In this document: one piece after another, positions 16,892 through 22,232 of the stretch
Position numbering within the stretch: the first letter of the stretch is position 1
Layout of the letters: the number at the start of each line of letters is the position of its first letter
Assembly: GCA_900551265.1 (NCBI GenBank)
Contig: URVL01000021.1
Location: 1 to 22,232 of the forward strand
DNA: 22,232 nucleotides
Source: an uncultured Eubacteriales bacterium
GTDB taxonomy: Bacteria; Bacillota; Clostridia; Oscillospirales; QAMX01
Reading direction: 5' to 3'
The notes under the pieces: model-generated
What the model saw: the letters and a program-made list of their open reading frames with translations, nothing else
Databases searched by the model: none
Told to the model about the DNA's origin: nothing
Made by a program: the position numbers and the translations under genes

Positions 16892-17516
16892 GAAATCCCT
16901 TCTGCTCTATGCGGTTACGGACCGCTCCTGGCTTGACGGCAGAACGCTCCTCGGGGACGTGGAACATGCCATCACCGGCGGCGCCACATTTGTGCAGCTC
17001 CGTGAGAAAGACTTGCCCTATGAAAAATTTTGCCGGGAGGCTCTTGAAATTGGCGCGCTTTGCCGCGCGCGCCACGTGCCCTTTGTCATTAACGACAACG
17101 TGGAAGTCGCGCTGGCTTTCGGCGCAGACGGCGTCCATGTCGGGCAGCACGATATGTCGGCACGCGATGTGCGCCGCCTGATTGGAGCAGACAGGATCCT
17201 TGGCGTCTCGGCACAGACGGTCGAACAGGCACTGCTGGCAGAATCGCAGGGCGCAGACTACCTCGGCGTCGGCTCTGTTTTCCCTACCTCAACCAAATTG
17301 GACGCCGATGCGGTAAGTTTTGAAACCCTGCGGGATATTTGCAGTGCGGTCAGGATTCCCGTTGTGGCCATCGGCGGTATTACGCGAGACAATATTGACC
17401 GGCTTTCCGGCAGTGGAATTGCCGGTATTGCCGTTGTCTCAGCCATATTTGCCCAGGCCGATATTGAGCGGGCCACACGGGAACTGCGCGTTTTCACGGA
17501 GCGGGCCGTCTTATGA
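16878..17516 (+). CDS. thiE: Thiamine-phosphate synthase
   Basis: ThiE joins HMP pyrophosphate and thiazole phosphate to make thiamine monophosphate. The 212-aa TIM-barrel protein starts MKFDKKSLLLYAVTD. It has FVQLREKDL, NDNVEVALAFGADGVHVGQ, LGVSAQTVEQA, DYLGVGSVFPTSTK and AIGGITRDNI, all at family positions. The ATG at 16878 lies inside the end of thiM, 12 bases after GGAGG. The longer open frame upstream is a shadow of thiM. It overlaps the HAD gene by 4 bases, so the two are probably translationally coupled. Confidence 0.96.
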   Translation: MKFDKKSLLLYAVTDRSWLDGRTLLGDVEHAITGGATFVQLREKDLPYEKFCREALEIGALCRARHVPFVINDNVEVALAFGADGVHVGQHDMSARDVRRLIGADRILGVSAQTVEQALLAESQGADYLGVGSVFPTSTKLDADAVSFETLRDICSAVRIPVVAIGGITRDNIDRLSGSGIAGIAVVSAIFAQADIERATRELRVFTERAVL

Positions 17517-18163
17517 CCATACGCGGCGCCATATTCGATTTAGACGGTACACTCCTCGACTCCATGGGAATTTGGGATACACTTGCGTCGGCATACCTGC
17601 GCACCATTGGAATTACACCACGGCCAAACGTCGATTATGCAGTCCGTGCGCTCAGTATGGAAGAGGCGGCGCAATATTTGATTCGGGAATATGGAGTCTC
17701 GCGGACTGTGCCGGAAGTCGTGCGGGAGGTCAGCGCTCTGATCGCGGCCTTTTATCGGGAGCGGGTATTACTAAAGCCCGGAGCGGCCGCTCTTCTTGCG
17801 GCGTTTGCACGTAGCGGCGTAAAGATCTGTGCCGCAACCTCCGGCAACCGGGAGTTAGCCAGCGCAGCGCTTGCACGCTGCGGCGTGCTCTCATATTTTC
17901 AGCGTATATGGACCTGTTCCGAAATCGGTTACGGTAAGGACTCGCCCGCAATTTATGAGGCGGCGTGCGCCTGTCTCGGCACACCGGTGCATGAGACCGC
18001 CGTATTTGAAGACGCGCTCTATGCGCTGCGTACAGCAAAGGCCGCCGGTTTTTTTACGGTCGCCGTGGCGGACCCCTCCGCGGCGGACGACCGTGAAGCA
18101 CTGAAAAACGCCGCCGACATTTATCTGGAAGCGCTGACAGATTGGGAGAATATCCATGGTTAA
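17513..18163 (+). CDS. HAD-family phosphatase in the thiamine operon (candidate TMP phosphatase)
   Basis: This 216-aa protein belongs to the HAD superfamily, in the beta-phosphoglucomutase/phosphoglycolate phosphatase-like subgroup with a helical cap (about residues 17-85). All motifs are present: Asp9 and Asp11 in FDLDGTLLDS, Ser110 in CAATSGN, Lys142 in GYGKDSPAIYEAA and Glu166/Asp167 in VFEDALYALRTA. It should be an active phosphatase or phosphomutase in the cytoplasm. It overlaps thiE by 4 bases and thiD by 8 bases, so it is embedded in the thiamine operon. The pathway here uses ThiN, which needs free thiamine, and no ThiL is visible, so dephosphorylating TMP is the likely job. This is inference, not shown by the sequence. 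Confidence 0.88.
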   Translation: MTIRGAIFDLDGTLLDSMGIWDTLASAYLRTIGITPRPNVDYAVRALSMEEAAQYLIREYGVSRTVPEVVREVSALIAAFYRERVLLKPGAAALLAAFARSGVKICAATSGNRELASAALARCGVLSYFQRIWTCSEIGYGKDSPAIYEAACACLGTPVHETAVFEDALYALRTAKAAGFFTVAVADPSAADDREALKNAADIYLEALTDWENIHG

Positions 18164-18938
18164 AACAGTCCTGACCATTGCCGGCTCCGACCCCAGCGGC
18201 GGTGCGGGTATTGAAGCGGACATCAAAGTCATTACCGTGCACCGTCAATACGCCATGAGCGTCCTCACGGCGCTGACTGCACAGAATACGCGCGGCGTAT
18301 CCGACGTACTGGAAGTACCGGCGGCATTTGTCGCGTCGCAGCTCGACTGTGTGTTGAGCGACATTCCGCCGGATGCGGTCAAAATAGGAATGACGGCAAA
18401 CAGTGAAATCATCCGTGCCATCGCAGGAAAGCTACGCGAATACAAAATCCGTACCGTTGTGCTCGATCCGCTCATGGTCTCCACAAGCGGACGCGCTTTA
18501 CTGGCCCAAACGGCAGTTTCCACGCTCTGCAAAGAACTTTTTCCGCTGGCCACACTGATCACACCCAATCTTCCGGAGGCAGAAGCGTTAACCGGGCGGC
18601 GGCTCACAACTGAGGCGGATTGTGAGACCGCGGCAATGGAATTGGAAGCCGCATACGGATGCGCCGTACTTGTAAAAGGCGGACATGCGTCAGCTGGTGC
18701 AAACGATCTCCTCTGCGAAAACGGAAAAATTGTCTGGTTTTATGGAGAAAGGGTCGAAACTCAAAACACACACGGTACGGGCTGCACGCTTTCCTCTGCA
18801 ATTGCGTGCGAACTGGCAGACGGCCTTTGCCTGACGGACGCTGTGCGCCGTGCAAAGGCGTATCTAACCGGTGCGCTCAAAGCCGGTCTTGATTTGGGGC
18901 ACGGAAACGGTCCGCTCAATCACTTTTACGAAAGATAA
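18156..18938 (+). CDS. thiD: Hydroxymethylpyrimidine/phosphomethylpyrimidine kinase
   Basis: ThiD phosphorylates HMP phosphate to HMP pyrophosphate (and HMP to HMP phosphate), feeding ThiE. The 260-aa ribokinase-fold protein starts VKTVLTIAGSDPSGGAGIEA. It has the conserved TALTAQNTRGV, VLDPLMVSTSG, LITPNLPEAEALTG, VLVKGGHA and the catalytic NTHGTGCTLSSAIA. GGGAGAA precedes the ATG, which overlaps the HAD gene by 8 bases. It is the last gene of the thiC operon. Confidence 0.96.
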   Translation: MVKTVLTIAGSDPSGGAGIEADIKVITVHRQYAMSVLTALTAQNTRGVSDVLEVPAAFVASQLDCVLSDIPPDAVKIGMTANSEIIRAIAGKLREYKIRTVVLDPLMVSTSGRALLAQTAVSTLCKELFPLATLITPNLPEAEALTGRRLTTEADCETAAMELEAAYGCAVLVKGGHASAGANDLLCENGKIVWFYGERVETQNTHGTGCTLSSAIACELADGLCLTDAVRRAKAYLTGALKAGLDLGHGNGPLNHFYER

Positions 18939-19080
18939 AGCCGTTTGAATTTTATAGCACTTCTTAAAGGCTAAATTTCCAGCTATGATACGCTGATGAA
19001 AACAATTTCTCCCGTTCCATTTTTCCGGAAATGGTTCGAACGTGTCATAGCGGAGGATCTGCCTTTGGAACATAACTAGA
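18939..19080. other. Non-coding stretch after thiD with a long imperfect inverted repeat
   Basis: Bases 18983-18992 pair with 19041-19050 (one G-T pair), enclosing a second imperfect stem around 19012-19039. A 27-codon open frame starts at 18996 and ends at 19079, just before the terminator, but has no SD. I see no recognisable gene. Confidence 0.4.
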
Positions 19081-19121
19081 AAAAATCGAGATGGAGTCTG
19101 TCGACTCCATCTCGATTTTTT
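19081..19121 (+). terminator. Terminator of the thiC operon (bidirectional)
   Basis: A perfect 18-bp stem (19081-19098 with 19103-19120) has a 4-base loop and carries A5 on one side and T6 on the other. It lies 142 bases after the thiD stop codon. The symmetric A/T runs mean it could also stop minus-strand transcription. Confidence 0.92.
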
Positions 19122-19216
19122 GCCTTCATTAAAGCACCTCATCATGTTTCGCCATGTGTATCGGTTTTACAACCGTATGAAAAACGTCCAGGCACCTTTT
19201 TCACTAGTCAGAACTG

Positions 19217-19258
19217 AAAAACGACAGGCTGCGCGATCTTTTGATCGTGCAGCCTGTC
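19217..19258 (-). terminator. Terminator of the AraC-family regulator gene
   Basis: A 16-bp stem (19223-19238 with 19243-19258, one G-T pair) with a TTTT loop is followed on the minus strand by GTTTTTC. It lies about 75 bases past the stop codon. Bases 19122-19216, between this and the thiC-operon terminator, hold nothing I can identify. Confidence 0.85.
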
Positions 19259-19333
19259 TGGTAAGGGTCGGTGCAGATATGCCAGAAATGATTTCCGCCT
19301 GACGTCTGTAGGTTTTTCGATATCTATTCGCAT

Positions 19334-20233
19334 CTATTCGCGTTGTTTGACAGGGATGTAAATATCCATCTGAGCCATTGTGCCGTGATCACGCTCATCG
19401 TAATACTCAAAAGCCACCCTCGTGCTATCAAATTCGTATGCCGATTCAGGGAGCCAGCCATTCAGTATCTGTTTCCATGTATCATGTATTGATTGAACAT
19501 ACTGTTCTTCATGGACCTTCGGCGTAGTAAATACGGCGTAGAGGCCGCTGTGTATGTCATAGCGAAAGGTCCCTGGACGTTGGACAATCCCGGCATCCGC
19601 CTCATCAACCCCAACACCCAGCATATATGTGAAGCACTCCTCATTCTCATCAATATCAAAACAAACAGCCACTTCGCAGTGATGAGATTTTGTATATGTG
19701 TGATGTAATGTCGAAAGCGCAGCTTCATATTCCATATTCGTTTTTTCCCAAAAACCCGGAATATCCGAAATATTGCTGACGCCAGGCATTCTGTGGCGTG
19801 ACGTGTAACCAATAATCGTAAATGACTCAATTTTTTTCAATTGCACCTGCATGTTGACGCCTCCATGTTTTAATTTTACGCAGTTAACGGTCGCTTTTTC
19901 CGGCGGCGAAGCGGAAACGTGGAGCCTGTGCAGCAGGGGCGGGTAACCAAAGAATTTCTTAAAGGCTTTGGTAAATCCCGCATGTGTTTGAAACCCATAC
20001 GCCATTGCAACGTCAAGAATTCGCTTGCCCCTCGCCAAGTCATACTGCGCGTACGTAAGTTTACGGCGGATTACATAGTTCATCACCGGCGTCCCGGTCA
20101 CGGCCATAAAAATCCGGCAGAAGTGAGAAGTGGAGTAATTCACAGTGCCTGCCAATTCCTCGATCCGGATATCTTCGGTGATTCTATTATCAATGAAATC
20201 GAGGATTGTTTGAACGATTGCATCATACTCCAC
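19334..20233 (-). CDS. AraC-family regulator with C-terminal GyrI-like effector domain
   Basis: This transcription factor has about 299 aa. The N-terminal AraC-type double helix-turn-helix (about residues 1-105) contains IRIEELAGTVNYSTSHFCRIF, then RRKLTYAQYDLARG and VAMAYGFQTHAGFTKAFKKFFGYPP. The C-terminal part (about 135-299) resembles the GyrI-like/AraC effector-binding domain, ending YEYYDERDHGTMAQMDIYIPV. It probably binds a small molecule directly. The start is uncertain: GTG at 20233 or TTG at 20236, 8 or 5 bases after GGGAG; a TTG at 20251 would precede that SD. It is a single-gene transcript. No obvious target gene adjoins it; autoregulation or a distant transporter is possible. Confidence 0.85.
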   Translation of the reverse strand: MEYDAIVQTILDFIDNRITEDIRIEELAGTVNYSTSHFCRIFMAVTGTPVMNYVIRRKLTYAQYDLARGKRILDVAMAYGFQTHAGFTKAFKKFFGYPPLLHRLHVSASPPEKATVNCVKLKHGGVNMQVQLKKIESFTIIGYTSRHRMPGVSNISDIPGFWEKTNMEYEAALSTLHHTYTKSHHCEVAVCFDIDENEECFTYMLGVGVDEADAGIVQRPGTFRYDIHSGLYAVFTTPKVHEEQYVQSIHDTWKQILNGWLPESAYEFDSTRVAFEYYDERDHGTMAQMDIYIPVKQRE

Positions 20234-20265
20234 CAAAAACACTCCCTTCAAACTTGACAGCTATA

Positions 20266-20274
20266 AGTATAGCA
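20266..20274 (-). promoter_or_regulatory. Extended -10 promoter of the AraC-family gene
   Basis: On the minus strand TGC-TATACT forms an extended -10 about 33 bases before the start codon. No good -35 is visible, as is common for extended -10 promoters. Confidence 0.5.
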
Positions 20275-20341
20275 TCAATGTACTGCCGCCGCTTTTCCTA
20301 TTTTACCATGTTTTCGACATCCGTAGCTTACCACGCCAACA

Positions 20342-20401
20342 AAAAAGAAACAGATGCTCCCCTTGACAAAGCAGTTTTGGTGTCTGCTTTAAGGGGAGCA
20401 T
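20342..20401 (-). terminator. Large hairpin terminator of the DivIVA/DUF4364 operon
   Basis: The outer 11-bp stem (20354-20364 with 20391-20401) and inner 7-bp stem (20368-20374 with 20384-20390) are both perfect, with a 3-base bulge and 9-base loop. On the minus strand CTGTTTCTTTTTTG follows. It is about 180 bases past the DUF4364-like stop codon. Confidence 0.75.
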
Positions 20402-20581
20402 ACCGATAAAAGCCTGAAAATTTCAACAGGCAGTTATTACAGAATAAGGAAGTCTCAAAGTTTGTCCGCTCAGCATAAAACAAGCCGCCCGATACTTTCA
20501 ATAAAATAGGAGGGCACCTTGCCCCTATTTCCGGACCTCGCGTCAGTTTGCGTTCTTCGAAGGCTGGCAGCAAAAATCTGC

Positions 20582-21148
20582 TTATAAGTCCTCCATTTCC
20601 TCCTCAAACGCGCCATAATGGTTTAAAAGTACGCAAATCATACCGTCATACATTTTTTCGGCATGCGCGCGAAAGTTCTTCTCATAAAGCTGCGCCTGCG
20701 TTTCATTCGGCACCATAATCTCAAAAGAAAACACCGGCGTTTTATCGTCCATTAACGCAAGCCTAACCGCCATGGTACCGTCTTCCCGCACCGTATGCGA
20801 GGCGGAAATCACGGCATTCCGTCGAATCCGCGCAAACACACGCGCGGCGGAACGGCCTGCTTCCAGCCGCACCGGCGAGGGAATGCGGCGCTCAAACGCC
20901 GATGCCGCAAGTCGTCCGGACTCAGAGAGGCCATACCATTTTCCACCGTCCCTCTCCGTGACAAGTACATGTCCCAGTTCGATCAGTTCCGCCATTGCAT
21001 CGGAAAATTCAAAATAGCCGAACCCTCCGTCGCAAATCGCCATATCCGCCAAATCTTCATACCGGACCGGTTCTTTTAGAAACGTCATGACATAGAGGAT
21101 CAGATATTCAATTTCCTTTTTCTCCCGAATCAATCCGATTCGCTTCAT
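20582..21148 (-). CDS. DUF4364-like protein, putative winged-helix
   Basis: This 188-aa protein resembles the DUF4364 family, small proteins of Clostridia whose function is not known to me. The N-terminal half (about residues 8-85) looks like a winged helix: EIEYLILYVMTFLKEPVRYE, then a recognition-helix-like FSDAMAELIELGHVLV and a beta hairpin ERDGGKWYGLSESG. The C-terminal half is a mixed alpha/beta domain ending in an acidic tail (EEEMEDL). The SD is weak. It starts 21 bases after the DivIVA-like gene and is probably cotranscribed with it. It could be a transcription regulator or an accessory protein of the cell-division partner. Confidence 0.72.
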   Translation of the reverse strand: MKRIGLIREKKEIEYLILYVMTFLKEPVRYEDLADMAICDGGFGYFEFSDAMAELIELGHVLVTERDGGKWYGLSESGRLAASAFERRIPSPVRLEAGRSAARVFARIRRNAVISASHTVREDGTMAVRLALMDDKTPVFSFEIMVPNETQAQLYEKNFRAHAEKMYDGMICVLLNHYGAFEEEMEDL

Positions 21149-21169
21149 CTGCCACTACACCCCGAATGT

Positions 21170-21931
21170 TCAGTCGTTCAAGTCACGAAGGATCTCTTCC
21201 AGCCGTTCGATATTCCGGCGCATTTCATTATAAAGCGAGTTACATTCTGCGAGTCCCTCACGAGCACACTGGCGCGCGCGCTCAATCCGGCTGCGCATAG
21301 CGGCAACTTCACTCGTAGTTGCCGGAGTTTTTGTCCGAACGCGGTTCATCAGTTCCGCGCCTCCGCTCTGCGCGGCATTCTGTCCGTACGGCACTGTGTG
21401 GCGCCTTGCCGTCTCCAGTGACTGTGACAGCCGAGCTTTTTCCCGTTTCTCCGTCTCAAGCGCCGCAGCTAACTTTCGGATCTCCTCATCCTTCTCAGCG
21501 CACACAAGCTGAACCTTTTTCAGTTCCTCCGCCATACCGTCTGCAGAGGCAGACTCCTTTTCGTACGCTGAAAGCCGCCCGGTCAGATCGGCCACATCAC
21601 GCTCCAACTTTTCATTTGCCTCGCGCAGCACCATCCGCTCACGTTCACCGTCTTCTTTTGCCTGCTGCGCTGCATATAGCTCACTTGTCCGTTCCGCTGC
21701 CTGCGCGCGCAGTGCTGCAGCGTCCTGTACGGCAGCAGCCCGCTCCTCCTCCAGGCTGCGGATATGCGCACTGTAACGCTCCGCGTCACGGCGGCGGTCA
21801 CGTGCCATCCGTTCAATGTAATCTGTCACATCCTGTTTATGAAAGCCGCCCAGTGCGGTACGAAACAGCTTTCCAACCTCTCCGTTTGCCGGCGCGCTAT
21901 GATTTTCTGGCTGCAAATTGGTCGTATCCAT
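21170..21931 (-). CDS. DivIVA-domain coiled-coil protein
   Basis: This 253-aa protein has a DivIVA-like N-terminal signature, FRTALGGFHKQDVTDYIERM (about residues 23-42), the membrane-binding region of that family. Long Ala/Glu/Arg-rich coiled coils follow (about 45-180 and 205-250). Such proteins mark curved membranes at division sites or poles in Gram-positives. The ATG at 21931 is chosen because AAAGG lies about 8 bases upstream; a TTG at 21949 lacks an SD. The protein is longer than typical small DivIVA (about 160 aa). Whether it is the main DivIVA or a paralogue such as a GpsB/SepF-region protein cannot be told here. Confidence 0.8.
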   Translation of the reverse strand: MDTTNLQPENHSAPANGEVGKLFRTALGGFHKQDVTDYIERMARDRRRDAERYSAHIRSLEEERAAAVQDAAALRAQAAERTSELYAAQQAKEDGERERMVLREANEKLERDVADLTGRLSAYEKESASADGMAEELKKVQLVCAEKDEEIRKLAAALETEKREKARLSQSLETARRHTVPYGQNAAQSGGAELMNRVRTKTPATTSEVAAMRSRIERARQCAREGLAECNSLYNEMRRNIERLEEILRDLND

Positions 21932-21979
21932 ATCTGTTACCTTTCTCAAGAGGATCCGAGGTGAAATCGGTTATACATT

Positions 21980-22008
21980 ATTATATCTGTTTTTTTGTCA
22001 TAAGTAAA
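21980..22008 (-). promoter_or_regulatory. Sigma-A promoter for the DivIVA/DUF4364 operon
   Basis: On the minus strand TTTACT (22003-22008), a 17-base spacer and a perfect TATAAT (21980-21985) lie 48 bases before the DivIVA-like start codon. No terminator separates this from the folC end, so readthrough is also possible. Confidence 0.65.
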
Positions 22009-22033
22009 GTATAGCCGACACATTTCAATAAAT

Positions 22034-22232
22034 TCATCGCGCATATGCCGTTCGTCCAGTGAGTGCAATGCGCGCAGGCGCAACATTGTAAATAGAACCG
22101 CATACAAGTATGACGTCTCCGTACGAAGCCAGACTGAGCGCCACACGCGCCGCCGTACCGACGTCAGGATTCCAGTAAACCTCCCGGCAGTACGGTTTTG
22201 CAACACCGGCCAGAGTATGTGCCTCCTGAGAG
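22034..22232 (-). CDS. folC: Folylpolyglutamate synthase/dihydrofolate synthase, C-terminal fragment
   Basis: This gene enters from beyond the window end, and only its last 65 codons are present. The frame reads AGVAKPYCREVYWNPDVGTA, then ARVALSLASYGDVILVCGSI and YNVAPARIALTG before a TGA at 22034. The GDVILVCGSIY-x4-AR pattern is the typical C-terminus of the FolC/Mur-ligase family, which adds glutamate to folates using ATP. A different frame over the same bases (21946-22206) has no family resemblance and is rejected. The 5' part lies outside the window, so length and start cannot be judged. Confidence 0.78.
   Translation of the reverse strand, partial: SQEAHTLAGVAKPYCREVYWNPDVGTAARVALSLASYGDVILVCGSIYNVAPARIALTGRTAYAR

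Larger units (their letters stand above)
20234..20581. other. Non-coding region between the AraC regulator and the DUF4364-like gene
   Basis: This stretch holds the AraC-gene promoter (20266-20274) and the large hairpin terminator at 20342-20401. A weaker hairpin lies at 20504-20530 (GGGC/GCCC plus AAATAG/CTATTT, two-base bulge). An 81-codon minus-strand open frame crosses the hairpin, but it has no SD or recognisable motif and is not taken as a gene. Confidence 0.6.

Noticed and set aside
20328..20573. 81-codon minus-strand open frame
   Set aside because: It runs through a terminator hairpin, has no SD and shows no family resemblance.
21946..22206. 86-codon minus-strand open frame at the window end
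   Set aside because: It overlaps the folC C-terminal frame, which has a recognisable GDVILVCGS pattern, while this one has none.

Overview
This window comes from the chromosome of a spore-forming low-to-mid-GC Firmicute, most likely a Clostridia-class anaerobe. The evidence is a complete eight-gene spoIIIA sporulation operon, a DivIVA-type coiled-coil protein beside a DUF4364-like protein, an ANTAR-type regulator, clear SD-driven starts and TTGACA/TATAAT-type promoters. I see no tRNA, rRNA gene, CRISPR array, insertion sequence or prophage. The gene content is mainly housekeeping and metabolic.

Layout. (1) 1-335: an odd low-complexity contig end (poly-T, 1-130), then the glmS terminator. (2) 336-4573, minus strand: a predicted operon in the order ANTAR pseudo-receiver regulator, pyrG, glmS. 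It has a promoter and a leader hairpin that looks like an attenuator. (3) 4616-8309: a divergent carbohydrate-type locus. A GH39-like glycosidase and an Asp/Glu-racemase-superfamily protein are on the minus strand. A TIM-barrel sugar isomerase/epimerase-like protein and a VOC metalloprotein are on the plus strand. (4) 8395-13220, minus strand: spoIIIAA to spoIIIAH, compact and often overlapping, with a candidate sigma-E promoter. (5) 13265-19125, plus strand: a lipoprotein and thiN, then a TPP riboswitch with terminator controlling thiC-thiM-thiE-HAD phosphatase-thiD. (6) 19217-20274, minus strand: an AraC-family regulator with a C-terminal effector-binding domain. (7) 20342-22232, minus strand: a DivIVA-like protein, a DUF4364-like protein and the 3' end of folC, which runs off the window.

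How the genes work together. The thiamine cluster makes the pyrimidine (ThiC, ThiD), salvages the thiazole (ThiM), joins them (ThiE) and makes TPP from thiamine (ThiN). No thiazole-synthesis gene and no ThiL is present here. The HAD phosphatase inside the operon is therefore a natural candidate for the TMP-to-thiamine step that the ThiN route needs. PyrG and GlmS both consume glutamine, and both sit behind a regulator of a family known to control nitrogen genes by antitermination. Together with the leader hairpin, this is the most interesting regulatory hypothesis in the window. The spoIIIA genes build the channel complex between mother cell and forespore.
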